From Ardenticatenales bacterium (lineage in GTDB: Bacteria; Chloroflexota; Anaerolineae; Promineifilales; Promineifilaceae), in contig JACKBM010000054.1 of NCBI GenBank assembly GCA_020634575.1, positions 1-48,865 on the forward strand: 48,865 nt of DNA, read 5' to 3'. The first letter of the stretch is position 1; each line of letters opens with the position of its first letter. The notes under the pieces are model-generated. The model was not told the DNA's origin, did no database searches, and was given only the letters and a program-made list of their open reading frames with translations. The position numbers were made by a program, and so were the translations under genes. Below, in pieces: positions 23,091 through 31,365 of the stretch.

Positions 23091-24878
23091 CTAATCAGCC
23101 GCGAGCGGCAGGGCGGCCACTTCACTGATTACATCTGGCATCAGCGCAAAGACCGTGACCGGCTCGATTTTGCCCTTCACAAAGACCGGACCCATGTTGT
23201 CCGCTTCCCAGCCCTGAAAATCATTGGCTTCCCGCATGACCGTCTCGCTGACAAAAATAGAGCGGAACGGCGTTTCCTTGTTAAGGTCGCTGAGCCTGGA
23301 GGCGGTGTTGACGGTGTCGCCCAGCACAGTGAATTCCCGCCGCTCTGTAGAGCCGAGATTGCCCGCTACCATCTCGCCGGTGCAGATGCCGATGCCAATA
23401 TTGAACGGGGCCAGCCCACGGCTGGCCCGCCGTTGATTGAGGAAGCCCAGCCGGTGCATCATGCCGACGGCGGCCCGGATGCTTTGCTGGGCATGGTCTG
23501 GCTGCGCGCTGGGGGCGCCGAAGAGAGCCAGGATCGAGTCGCCACCGAACTTGTTGATGACGCCGCCATGTTCGTTGATGACGTCCTGCATTTCTTCATA
23601 ATATTCGTTGAGCTCGTCCATGAGCGAATTCAGGTCTTTGCTCTCAGTAAAGGTCGTGAAGTCGCGGATGTCGGAAAAGAGGACGGTGGCCCAGACGCGC
23701 TGGCCGCCGAGGTCAGCGTGGCCGCCGAGGAGTTCGCGAGCGATGTTCTTGCCCACGTAGCGCCCCAGAAGCTCTTCGATGTAATGTCGCTGGCCCAGCT
23801 GGGTCACCATCTCATTGAAGCGCTGGCCCATGAAGCCGATTTCATCCTCGGTACGCACATCGACCTGAACTTCCAGGTTACCTTTGGCGACCTCGGCAGC
23901 AGCTGCGGCGATGGCGGTAACAGGCGAGGCAATGCTTTTGGCCAGAATGTAGCCGATAAAGAGTGTGGCTGCCGTCATGATGGTGAACATGACGATGAGC
24001 GCCGTGCGGGTGGAATCCAGCGGCGTGGCCAGGTCGCTTTGCAGCAGACTGACGCCCAGCAGGCCGCTGGGTTGCCCGTTGTTCAGCACAAATGGTGTGA
24101 GAAGTTGGGTGTAGCCTGTTTCGTCCAGCTGCAGGCTGCGGACGTGCTGTTCTTCAGCGCTCTGCCGGGCTATGTCCGTGGCCAGATCATTTTCCAGGAG
24201 GACTGACCAGTAGTCGCCTACCGTCGTGGCCAGGGGTTGGCCGGAGGCGGCATAGAAGGTGATGCCGGCGAGGACATCGGTTTCGATGGTGGCAGCCAGG
24301 GTGCCGAGGCTGGTGCCTACGAGGAGGACACCGGCCGGTTCCGCCGTCTGCGGATCCTGAATCGCGCCCGCCGTGTACAGAATAATCTCATTGTCTATCG
24401 TTTGCAGGCCCACCGTGCGGATGGCTGGATCTTCCAGGGCAACAGAGACCAGCTCCCACTCTTCATAGTTTGCCGGGATGGTGTTGACCTCGCTGCCATC
24501 CAATAACAGGAGATTGTCCCCATTGCTGCTGACGATTTCCACACGATCCCATCTGGCATTCACGTAAAGCGGTTCGAGCAGGGCCTGCAACTGTGCCCTG
24601 TCGGCGGTGGCGAGTGCCTCGTCGACGCCAGCTGTGAAGGCAAGCTGGCGCCAGAAGGCCAGTTGCTGGCGTTCATGTTGCACGATCGCATCATTGGCGG
24701 CAGCTGTGCTCTCAAACAGGCGCGTCTCGTAGGCTTTGGTGGAGGATATGGTGAAGACACGGGTGATAACGTAAGCGGAAACAACCGCCACAACCAGGGT
24801 CAAGATCAGGTATGGCACAATGATCTTAACCCGCAACGAGCGACGCCACGGCGCCAGCCGTCCAACTATATCATCCAT
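23091..24878 (-). CDS. Membrane-bound class III adenylate cyclase with extracellular sensor and HAMP domain
   Basis: Makes cAMP in response to an outside signal. 595 aa: TM1 about 18-40; an extracellular double-Cache-like sensor of about 250 residues; TM2 about 295-320; a HAMP domain (about 320-375); then the catalytic domain (about 385-565). The first metal aspartate is D403 in LFSDIRDFT and the second D447 in KFGGDSILALFG; the transition-state Asn/Arg are in GDTVNTASRL. The Lys before FGGD and Thr in FTVLGD are the adenine-type specificity residues. The start is ATG 24878 after AGGGAAGAG. A nested hairpin sits in the leader. The PT-rich protein downstream is probably in the same transcript. 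Confidence 0.93.
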   Translation of the reverse strand: MDDIVGRLAPWRRSLRVKIIVPYLILTLVVAVVSAYVITRVFTISSTKAYETRLFESTAAANDAIVQHERQQLAFWRQLAFTAGVDEALATADRAQLQALLEPLYVNARWDRVEIVSSNGDNLLLLDGSEVNTIPANYEEWELVSVALEDPAIRTVGLQTIDNEIILYTAGAIQDPQTAEPAGVLLVGTSLGTLAATIETDVLAGITFYAASGQPLATTVGDYWSVLLENDLATDIARQSAEEQHVRSLQLDETGYTQLLTPFVLNNGQPSGLLGVSLLQSDLATPLDSTRTALIVMFTIMTAATLFIGYILAKSIASPVTAIAAAAAEVAKGNLEVQVDVRTEDEIGFMGQRFNEMVTQLGQRHYIEELLGRYVGKNIARELLGGHADLGGQRVWATVLFSDIRDFTTFTESKDLNSLMDELNEYYEEMQDVINEHGGVINKFGGDSILALFGAPSAQPDHAQQSIRAAVGMMHRLGFLNQRRASRGLAPFNIGIGICTGEMVAGNLGSTERREFTVLGDTVNTASRLSDLNKETPFRSIFVSETVMREANDFQGWEADNMGPVFVKGKIEPVTVFALMPDVISEVAALPLAAD

Positions 24879-24900
24879 GTTGTTATCTCTTCCCTTATGC

Positions 24901-24956
24901 CCGTAAACAATACGACTGGCTCCCAGGGCCAGTATGGACACAGTTGCAGTTTACGG
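24901..24956 (-). promoter_or_regulatory. Nested hairpin in the adenylate cyclase leader
   Basis: Perfect 8-bp outer arms (CCGTAAAC 24901-24908, GTTTACGG 24949-24956) enclose perfect 6-bp inner arms (ACTGGC 24915-24920, GCCAGT 24928-24933). It lies 22 bp upstream of the cyclase ATG and downstream of the neighbouring epimerase gene. It could terminate the upstream operon (no T-run) or structure the leader. Confidence 0.5.
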
Positions 24957-25008
24957 AAGATGAAGGGGGCGAGACAATCACCCGATTGGTACGTGAGTCT
25001 GGTACTAA

Positions 25009-25944
25009 TTAAGGAGGTGAGGCCGCTGATTGCTGTTGTAAATCGCTATACATCTGGCATAGCCCGGCGGTCAGGGAGATAGTCGGTTCCCAGCCCGTCA
25101 GCTCGCGGGTACGGGCCACATCTGCACATTGGACGGTGACCTCGCCGGGCCGGGTGGGGAGCAACCCGGGGCGAGGCCGCCCCGTGCTATTGACCAGTTC
25201 ATAGATTTTGCTGACAACTTCCAGGACTGAGCGGGGCTGGCCACTGCCGACATCAAAGCTGCTGCCGGGCGGCAAGGTTGTAAACAGCGCCTGGAGCAAA
25301 GCTGTGACGACGTTGCCCACATAGATCCAGTCCCGCTGCTGCTCACCGCTGGTCATGGGGAAATCGGCGCCGGCCAGGGCGGCCTGAAAAGCGGCCGGGA
25401 CAACGGCTTCGGGCCGCTGACCGATGCCATAGGTTTGAAAAATCATGGCGCCGATGATGGGCCAGCCCCGTGTATGGGCGTACATCTGGCAGAAGTTCCA
25501 GGCCGCCAGCTTACTGGTGGCGTAAACATTCATCGTGGTCAATTCACCGGGCGTGCGACAAAGAAGAAGTTGTTGAATGGCAGGTTGGTCTGTTCGGGCC
25601 GTCTCAAAACAGGCGCGCAACAAATGGATGGTGCCGTACAGATTGTGCCGGATGGCGCTATCCAGCGGCAAAAAGGGGTCGGTAGCGCCGGCAGCGGCCA
25701 GGTGGAGGACGTGGGTGGCCTGCGCCTGGCGGACGGCACGGCTGGTCAGGTTGAAGTTGCGTAGATCCGCATAGACCAGTTCCAGCTCTGGTCGCAACGC
25801 CTGTAGAACTGGGGGCAGGGGCCTGTCGCCGGCATAGGTTTCGCGGAGGAGGAGCACCGGCCGGTGCCCCGCCGCTAGCAGCGCGGGCACCAGATGCTGA
25901 CCAATAAAGCCAGTCCCGCCCGTGACCAAAACCCGCGCTACCAT
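25009..25944 (-). CDS. NAD-dependent epimerase/dehydratase (extended SDR)
   Basis: A 311-aa sugar-nucleotide-type enzyme. The Rossmann motif is TGGTGFIG (8-15); the catalytic region has LLLCRTPGE (where the family Ser/Thr would lie) and the YxxxK pair in VYATSKLAA (Tyr about 167, Lys about 171). The segment FDVGSGQPRSVLEVV and the C-terminal TGWEPTISLTAGL are typical of NDP-hexose epimerases or 4-ketoreductases. It overlaps the end of rfbF by 7 bp, so it probably works on a CDP-sugar, though no CDP-glucose 4,6-dehydratase (rfbG) is present here. Substrate inferred from position only. Confidence 0.82.
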   Translation of the reverse strand: MVARVLVTGGTGFIGQHLVPALLAAGHRPVLLLRETYAGDRPLPPVLQALRPELELVYADLRNFNLTSRAVRQAQATHVLHLAAAGATDPFLPLDSAIRHNLYGTIHLLRACFETARTDQPAIQQLLLCRTPGELTTMNVYATSKLAAWNFCQMYAHTRGWPIIGAMIFQTYGIGQRPEAVVPAAFQAALAGADFPMTSGEQQRDWIYVGNVVTALLQALFTTLPPGSSFDVGSGQPRSVLEVVSKIYELVNSTGRPRPGLLPTRPGEVTVQCADVARTRELTGWEPTISLTAGLCQMYSDLQQQSAASPP

Positions 25945-26735
25945 ATTTTCCAGGGCGCTCCGTTTTGCCAGATCTTTTCCAGGTCCATGGTGTCTTTCAT
26001 CGTGTCCATCGAATGCCAGAAACCGGTATGCCGATAGACCATTAACTCACCTTCGGCGGCTAGCTGAGGCAAGACCTCGGTCTCCAGATCAGCCGCCGGG
26101 TTGGCGACGATACGGTCGAGGACCGGCCGTTCCAACAACATAAAGCCGCCGTTGATCCACGCTTCCTGGCGCGGTTTCTCTTGCAAATTGGTCGCCTGCC
26201 CAGCCTCATCCGTTTCGATGATGCCGTATTGAGAGGCGACCTGAACGGCGGTCACCGTTGCCAGCTTGCCATGTCTTTCATGGAAATCGGTGATGGCGGC
26301 CAGGTCGATGTTGCCGACACCATCACCGTAGGTGACAAAAAAGCGGTCGACATTGAGGCGTGGTGCCAGCCGGGCCAACCGCTCTCCTTTAAGTGATTCA
26401 ATCCCTGTGTCAATGAGCGAGACTTGCCACGTGGGGTGCTCGGCGTCCTGATCAAACGATATCGACTGCATGTCCCCACGGCCCCCGACTGTGACGGTGA
26501 AATCCCGGGTCATCGCTTCATAATCAAGGAAGTAGCGCTTGATCTGGGCGCCTTCATATCCCAGGGCTAAAAGGAACTGATTGTGGCCGAAGACCGAAAA
26601 GATCCGCATGACATGCCAAAGAATCGGCCGGCCGCCCACTTCCACCAGCTCCTTTTTGGTCATCGTGCTCCCGCGCATCCGGGTGCCCTGGCCACCGACA
26701 AGGATAACCACCGGGATATCTGCCGCGGACATCAT
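25938..26735 (-). CDS. rfbF: Glucose-1-phosphate cytidylyltransferase-like nucleotidyltransferase
   Basis: Forms CDP-glucose from CTP and glucose-1-phosphate, the entry to CDP-sugars of surface glycans. 265 aa with the nucleotidyltransferase fold: the NTP-binding start VVILVGGQGTRM, then KKELVEVGGRPILWHVMRI, the subgroup-typical DTG (in VSLIDTGIESLKGERL), the metal-binding FVTYGDGVGNID, and QEKPRQEAWINGGFML. GFWHSMDTMKD near the end matches RfbF proteins rather than glucose-1-phosphate thymidylyltransferases. The start at 26735 shares one base with the mtnA stop (TGATG); the ATG at 26732 is possible. Middle gene of a three-gene operon. Confidence 0.87.
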   Translation of the reverse strand: MMSAADIPVVILVGGQGTRMRGSTMTKKELVEVGGRPILWHVMRIFSVFGHNQFLLALGYEGAQIKRYFLDYEAMTRDFTVTVGGRGDMQSISFDQDAEHPTWQVSLIDTGIESLKGERLARLAPRLNVDRFFVTYGDGVGNIDLAAITDFHERHGKLATVTAVQVASQYGIIETDEAGQATNLQEKPRQEAWINGGFMLLERPVLDRIVANPAADLETEVLPQLAAEGELMVYRHTGFWHSMDTMKDTMDLEKIWQNGAPWKIW

Positions 26736-27796
26736 CAGCCGGCGATCTCCTTCTCGGCCTGGGCAACGGCGGCCGCAAGATTTTTGCTGAAGGGCGGGTA
26801 GATGATGCCTACCTCGGTGACGATGCCGGTGACGTAGCGATACGGCGTCACATCAAAAGCAGGGTTCCGGGCTGTGATGCCTTCCGGGGAGATGGAGTGG
26901 CCGAATACAGATGTGACCTCATCCATACCTCGCTCTTCGATCGGGATCAGGTCACCATGTGCGAGTGCGAGGTCAATCGTCGACGTGGGTACGACAGGAT
27001 AGAAGGGCACGCCATTCTCCTTGGCCAGGACGGCGACATTGTAAGTGCCAATCTTATTGGCAACATCGCCATTGGCGGCGGTCCGATCCGAGCCGACCAG
27101 GACGAGCTGGACGGCGCCCTGGCGCATGAAATGGCCGGAGGCATTGTCGGCAATCAGGTCAAAAGAGATGCCACGTTCCTTTAATTCCCAGGCTGTTAGC
27201 CGAGCACCCTGGAGCCGCGGCCGGGTCTCATCGACCAGGACATGGATCTTCTTGCCCTGCTCATGGGCGGCGAAGATGACACCCAGTGCGGTACCCCAAT
27301 CAACGGTGGCCAGGGCGCCGGTATTGCAATGGTGCAGAATGGTGTCGCCATCCTGAATCAGCTCGGCGCCGTTGAAGCCCATGCGCCGGTTGAGAGCGAC
27401 ATCTTCATCGGCCAGTTTTTGCGCCTCGGCGAGGAGAGCGTCGCGCATGGCTGCGGCTGTCTCCAACCCGGGCCGGGCGGCCACGCGGAGCAGCCGGGCG
27501 ACGGCCCAGGCGAGGTTGACGGCGGTGGGGCGTGCGGCATTGAGTGTGGCGGCGGCGGCGTTGAGGTCCTGGAGGAGATCCGGCCGGTTAACCGCCTTAC
27601 TCTCCTGGGCTGCCAGCACCATGCCAAATGCAGCCGCCGCACCGATAGCCGGAGCGCCACGAACATACATCTCGGTAATTGCCCGGGCAACTTCTCTATG
27701 GTCAGAAAATTCTGCCAGCTCAAAGTTCCACGGCAGCTGGCGCTGATCAATCATTTTTAGCTGGCTACCAGACTCATCCCAAAACACAGTTCGCAT
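26735..27796 (-). CDS. mtnA: S-methyl-5-thioribose-1-phosphate isomerase family protein
   Basis: Converts methylthioribose-1-phosphate to methylthioribulose-1-phosphate in methionine salvage. 353 aa, close to the normal length, in the eIF2B-like fold. Family marks are [15 protein letters not shown] (about residues 44-58), [18 protein letters not shown] with the catalytic Cys near 156, [17 protein letters not shown], and the catalytic Asp in [19 protein letters not shown]. The start is ATG 27796, 8 nt after GGAGG. It is odd that it is fused by overlapping stop/start to a CDP-sugar operon instead of other salvage genes; a related aldose-phosphate isomerisation cannot be excluded. Confidence 0.93.
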   Translation of the reverse strand: MRTVFWDESGSQLKMIDQRQLPWNFELAEFSDHREVARAITEMYVRGAPAIGAAAAFGMVLAAQESKAVNRPDLLQDLNAAAATLNAARPTAVNLAWAVARLLRVAARPGLETAAAMRDALLAEAQKLADEDVALNRRMGFNGAELIQDGDTILHHCNTGALATVDWGTALGVIFAAHEQGKKIHVLVDETRPRLQGARLTAWELKERGISFDLIADNASGHFMRQGAVQLVLVGSDRTAANGDVANKIGTYNVAVLAKENGVPFYPVVPTSTIDLALAHGDLIPIEERGMDEVTSVFGHSISPEGITARNPAFDVTPYRYVTGIVTEVGIIYPPFSKNLAAAVAQAEKEIAG

Positions 27797-27827
27797 ACCA
27801 TATGCCTCCTTTATCACAATCGGCGGG

Positions 27828-27855
27828 ATTCTAGCACAGCCGGCCGCCTTGTCCC
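27828..27855 (-). promoter_or_regulatory. Possible mtnA operon promoter
   Basis: Minus-strand GGGACA (27850-27855), 16-bp spacer, TAGAAT (27828-27833). Four of six -35 and five of six -10 bases agree with the sigma70 consensus. It lies 32 bp before the mtnA start. Confidence 0.5.
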
Positions 27856-27907
27856 ACCGACAGTCCCGATGGGCTATTTACAGAGTTGACACCAAAATGC
27901 CACTATC

Positions 27908-27935
27908 TTGACCATGAATGGTTTCTTGTTATAAT
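27908..27935 (+). promoter_or_regulatory. Promoter of the oligopeptide transport operon
   Basis: TTGACC (27908-27913), 16-bp spacer, consensus TATAAT (27930-27935). It would give an unusually long leader of about 390 nt for the binding-protein gene. Confidence 0.7.
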
Positions 27936-27941
27936 GAGGCG

Positions 27942-28333
27942 CGAACAGATTAAGAGGCCAGTTTATGGGGACTGGTCACTGTGCCAATATGCCTGTTTTT
28001 ACGAGGTAGGGCTGTTTTTGCTCGTTAAGAAAGAGTGAAAATCAGGAGCGGTTCTGGTCGGGAGTGCCAGGCTGCTCTGGAGTAGCAGAAACAGTGCTGT
28101 TGCCTTTCAGGAACCCAATTGACACCATTCAGGAACTGTTTCTTCCCAGAACTCGCCACCTGGATTAACTGTGCTACAATATCCGGCACGGTATCCAGGT
28201 ACTGTTGCGTGTTCTGGCTTGAGTAAACCTGCTTACAAGGGAGGTGCCTCAATAAGGAAAACGTATTCTGTTCACGGTTACTTTTTTGTATTAGCGTTTT
28301 TGGACAAATCACATTCTCTGGAGGAGAACCAAT
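27942..28333 (+). promoter_or_regulatory. Long leader of the oligopeptide operon with paired repeats
   Basis: About 390 nt without a credible ORF. A perfect inverted repeat AGAAACAGT (28087-28095) / ACTGTTTCT (28135-28143) surrounds a direct repeat TTCAGGAAC (28106-28114 and 28128-28136), with TTGACA (28119-28124) between them but no -10 at the right distance. GGAGGAG precedes the ATG of the binding-protein gene. It might bind regulatory proteins or form a structured leader; no known riboswitch was recognised. Confidence 0.4.
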
Positions 28334-30160
28334 ATGTCTAAACGATTATTGTTTATTGTGGGGGCGTTGGTCGCGCTGTTTGTGGTAGCGTGTACCCCCG
28401 AACCCGAGATCATCGAGGTCACCAGTGTTGTCACTGAGGTCCAGGAAGTGATCGTCACTGAAGTCGTCACCCAGATTGAGCAGGGTGAAGAAGTTCAGGT
28501 CGAGGTCACTAAAGTTATTGAGGTTCAGGTAACCCCAACTGCTGAACCGGCCCCCCAGGGTGGTACGGTCATTAATTCGACTTTCTCTGACATTTCCACG
28601 CTGAACCCGATTCTCGGTAGCGACTCCACGTCCAGCAACGTCTATGCTAAGATGTTCCTGGCCCTGCTGACAATCGATCCGTTCACCGGCGCCAACGCGC
28701 CGCAGATTGCGGACAGCTGGGACGTTTCTGAAGATGGTCTGACCTACACCTTCAACCTGCGTGATGATATCAGCTGGAGCGACGGCACGCCGTTGACCGC
28801 CAATGACGTTATCTTCACCTGGGATGCTATCAACACTGATGAAGTTGAGTCGCCGCGTCGCTCCAACTTCTCCACCGTTGAGAGCTGGACGGCTGTTGAT
28901 GATTACACCATCGAAGTTCAGCTGAAGAGCCTGGACTGCACCACGGTCGCCAACCTGGGCACCTCCGTGCTGCCGGCCCATGTCTATGACAACGACCCGC
29001 TCAACATCGTGGACAGCCCCGAGAACACCGCTCCGACGGTTGTCTCCGGTCCGTTCGCTTTTGGCGAGCATCAGCCTGACTCCTTCGTCAGCCTGGTCCC
29101 GAACGAAACCTACTACCTGGGCGCCCCGAACGTCGACGGCTGGACCGTGCGTCAGTTCGCGGATCAGTCCGCTGAGATCGCTGCCGTTCTGGCTGGCGAA
29201 ATCGACTACACCGGCATTGGTGCGCAGTTCGTCTCCACCATTGAAGGTGCTATCGCCGCTGGCGATCCGTTCTCGACCTTCAAGTTCTTCGATGATGGTT
29301 ACACCTACGTTGGTTTCAACCTGGCGAACCCCGAGAACCCGCAGAATGGTTGGGATGACCTGGATGGTGACGGCCTCTACACCGATGGTGAGCCGGCCCT
29401 GCCGCAGGATCCGCACCCGGTCCTGAGCGACAAATCTGTCCGCCAGGCGATCGCGATGTCCATCAACTACACCGACATCATCAACAAAGTTGCCTTCGGC
29501 CAGGGTGGCCCGATGAACGCGAACGTCGTTCCGGCCGTTGGTTGGGCTTACAACACTGATCTGACCCCGTACACCCAGGATCTGGAAGGCGCTGCGGCGC
29601 TGTTGGACGAGGCAGGTTGGGTTGATGACGATGGCGACGGCGTCCGCTCCAAGGATGGCGTGGACCTGGCCTTCACCCTGACCACCAATGCTGGTAACGA
29701 AATCCGTGAGAACATCGCCGTCCTGATGGAAGAAACTCTGGAAGGCAATGGCTTCGCGGTTGAGCTGGACATCATCGACTTCGGTACCGTCGTCGAGAAG
29801 CTGCTGGGTCAGACCTACGACGCCGTCATCATCGGTTGGACCGGTGTGGGCGCCGACCCGGATGACCGTTGGGCCTTCTCCTACCAGAACGACGAAGTCG
29901 GTGCTGGCTTCAACTTCGTTTCCTTCTACAACGAAGAGTTCGAAGCGAACGTCAACGACGGTGTGGCCGTAGCCGGCTGTGCCGAAGCTGAGCGTGCTCC
30001 GTACTACATGCGTAATCAGGAAATCTTCCACGACGAAGCGATTTACGCAGTCTTCTACGTGCCGTTGGCGACCGTGGTCTTCCACGACCGTCTGCAGGGC
30101 ACCGACCCCGGTCCGTGGACCGTGACCTGGAACATGCAGGACTGGTACCTGACCGAGTAA
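28334..30160 (+). CDS. Oligopeptide/dipeptide ABC transporter substrate-binding lipoprotein
   Basis: The surface-anchored receptor of the importer encoded downstream; 608 aa, SBP family 5. The signal peptide ends in a lipobox with C20 (VVAC). An unusual linker (about 24-72) of Val/Thr/Glu repeats such as VTEVQEVIVTEV follows, then the folded part starting at GGTVINSTFSDISTLNPI. Family segments include NLRDDISWSDGTPLTANDVIFTWD and VRQAIAMSINYTDI. Two Asp/Gly-rich loops (DLDGDGLYTDGE, DDDGDGVRSKDG) look like calcium-binding loops. Strong use of one codon per amino acid suggests high expression, and a terminator hairpin follows to give more of this subunit than the rest. Confidence 0.95.
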   Translation: MSKRLLFIVGALVALFVVACTPEPEIIEVTSVVTEVQEVIVTEVVTQIEQGEEVQVEVTKVIEVQVTPTAEPAPQGGTVINSTFSDISTLNPILGSDSTSSNVYAKMFLALLTIDPFTGANAPQIADSWDVSEDGLTYTFNLRDDISWSDGTPLTANDVIFTWDAINTDEVESPRRSNFSTVESWTAVDDYTIEVQLKSLDCTTVANLGTSVLPAHVYDNDPLNIVDSPENTAPTVVSGPFAFGEHQPDSFVSLVPNETYYLGAPNVDGWTVRQFADQSAEIAAVLAGEIDYTGIGAQFVSTIEGAIAAGDPFSTFKFFDDGYTYVGFNLANPENPQNGWDDLDGDGLYTDGEPALPQDPHPVLSDKSVRQAIAMSINYTDIINKVAFGQGGPMNANVVPAVGWAYNTDLTPYTQDLEGAAALLDEAGWVDDDGDGVRSKDGVDLAFTLTTNAGNEIRENIAVLMEETLEGNGFAVELDIIDFGTVVEKLLGQTYDAVIIGWTGVGADPDDRWAFSYQNDEVGAGFNFVSFYNEEFEANVNDGVAVAGCAEAERAPYYMRNQEIFHDEAIYAVFYVPLATVVFHDRLQGTDPGPWTVTWNMQDWYLTE

Positions 30161-30179
30161 TCGGATTCTGATTCAACAT

Positions 30180-30220
30180 TGTGGGGTGGGCAATTGCTCA
30201 CCCCACATTTTCCTCTTTTA
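30180..30220 (+). terminator. Terminator or attenuator between binding protein and permease
   Basis: The 13-nt arms TGTGGGGTGGGCA (30180-30192) and TGCTCACCCCACA (30195-30207) pair with one G-U, then ATTTTCCTCTTTT. It lies inside the operon, so partial termination is likely. Confidence 0.75.
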
Positions 30221-30375
30221 TCTTATTGATCGTGTGCCGTCAGTGGTGAGTTCTGGAATGAGTTCCAGGTCTGCCCAGTGGTTGTACACCAAATGAAACT
30301 GACTTATGCACCGGCCGGATCAGCCGGCAAATGCCAGAAAGGTGCTGGTGCCAAGTCTTCATAAGGTATATTGGG

Positions 30376-31356
30376 ATGACAACATATTTGATTCGACGCC
30401 TTTTACAATCTATCCCCACAATGTTGGGGATTACCGTGCTCTCGTTCTTCATGATGCAGGCGGCCCCGGCCGATCCGGTCGACTTGATGACGTTTGCCCC
30501 GGGAACAAAAGTTGAGGACAAAATCGCCCTGGCGGAATCACTCTGTCTGGACCGGTCACCGGTAGAACAGTATTTTGTCTGGATGTTTGGTAGCGCCAAC
30601 TGTAAGACCAACGGCATTATCCGGGGGGATTTTGGCCAATCATTCCGTAACCGCCAGCCGGTTATCGATCTGATTCTGGAGCGTATCCCGGCGACGTTGG
30701 AACTCACTGTGTGGGCGATGGTCATTGGCGTAACCATTGGTTTGTTGATTGGGGTTCTGTCAGCTGTGCTGCACCGCTCCATGTTTGACAACCTGGCCCG
30801 CTTCTTTTCTGTGGTCGGTGACGCGATACCGGCCTTTTGGTTGGGCCTGATGTTGATATTGTTGTTTGCCGTGCAGTTGGGCTGGTTACCGGCCGGTGGC
30901 CGTATCCCGCTGCGTGACAATGACATCACCATCTTTGACCGCGCCAAGCACCTGATCTTGCCATCCTTTGTGTTGGCAATTAGCTGGATCGCGGTAATGT
31001 CCCGTTATATGCGCGCTGAGACGCTGGAAGTTATTCGTCGTGAGTATGTCCGTACGGCCAAGGCCAAAGGGCTTTCATCACGCCAGGTGTACTTTAAGCA
31101 CGCGGCGCGGAACGCGTTAATTCCCATCGTCACGTTTCTGGGCCCCGGCATCCTGGGCCTGATCGGCGGCGCTGTAGTGATTGAGCAGATTTTCTCCTGG
31201 CCAGGAATCGGCCGGCTTACGTTGAGCGCGGTCACCGCGCTTGACTATCCGCTGGTGATGGGCGGCGTCATCTTCGGCGCTCTGTTGGTGATTGCAGGTA
31301 ATCTGTTAAGCGACTTCCTGTTAGTCCTGGTTGACCCCCGGATTCGCCTGGAGTAG
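30376..31356 (+). CDS. Oligopeptide ABC transporter permease, DppB/OppB type
   Basis: First membrane subunit, 326 aa with six TM helices. The family N-terminus is MTTYLIRRLLQSIPTMLGITVLSF (the first helix), GDFGQSFRNRQPV is the usual loop, and the EAA loop is EYVRTAKAKGLSSRQVYFKHAARNALIP near residue 230, which contacts the ATPases. The C-terminus LLVLVDPRIRLE is typical. An insert near residues 55-80 with CLDRSPVEQYFVWMFGSANC contains two cysteines that could form an external disulfide. The longer frame to 30331 lacks family residues. Followed after 9 bp by the second permease. Confidence 0.93.
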   Translation: MTTYLIRRLLQSIPTMLGITVLSFFMMQAAPADPVDLMTFAPGTKVEDKIALAESLCLDRSPVEQYFVWMFGSANCKTNGIIRGDFGQSFRNRQPVIDLILERIPATLELTVWAMVIGVTIGLLIGVLSAVLHRSMFDNLARFFSVVGDAIPAFWLGLMLILLFAVQLGWLPAGGRIPLRDNDITIFDRAKHLILPSFVLAISWIAVMSRYMRAETLEVIRREYVRTAKAKGLSSRQVYFKHAARNALIPIVTFLGPGILGLIGGAVVIEQIFSWPGIGRLTLSAVTALDYPLVMGGVIFGALLVIAGNLLSDFLLVLVDPRIRLE

Positions 31357-31365
31357 GAGAACATC

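Noticed and set aside
28346..30085. A 579-codon open frame antisense to the peptide-binding protein gene
   Set aside because: It is an exact shadow of a strongly codon-biased gene; the protein is a string of Val/Asp/Arg/Gly without any domain, while the plus strand has clear family motifs.
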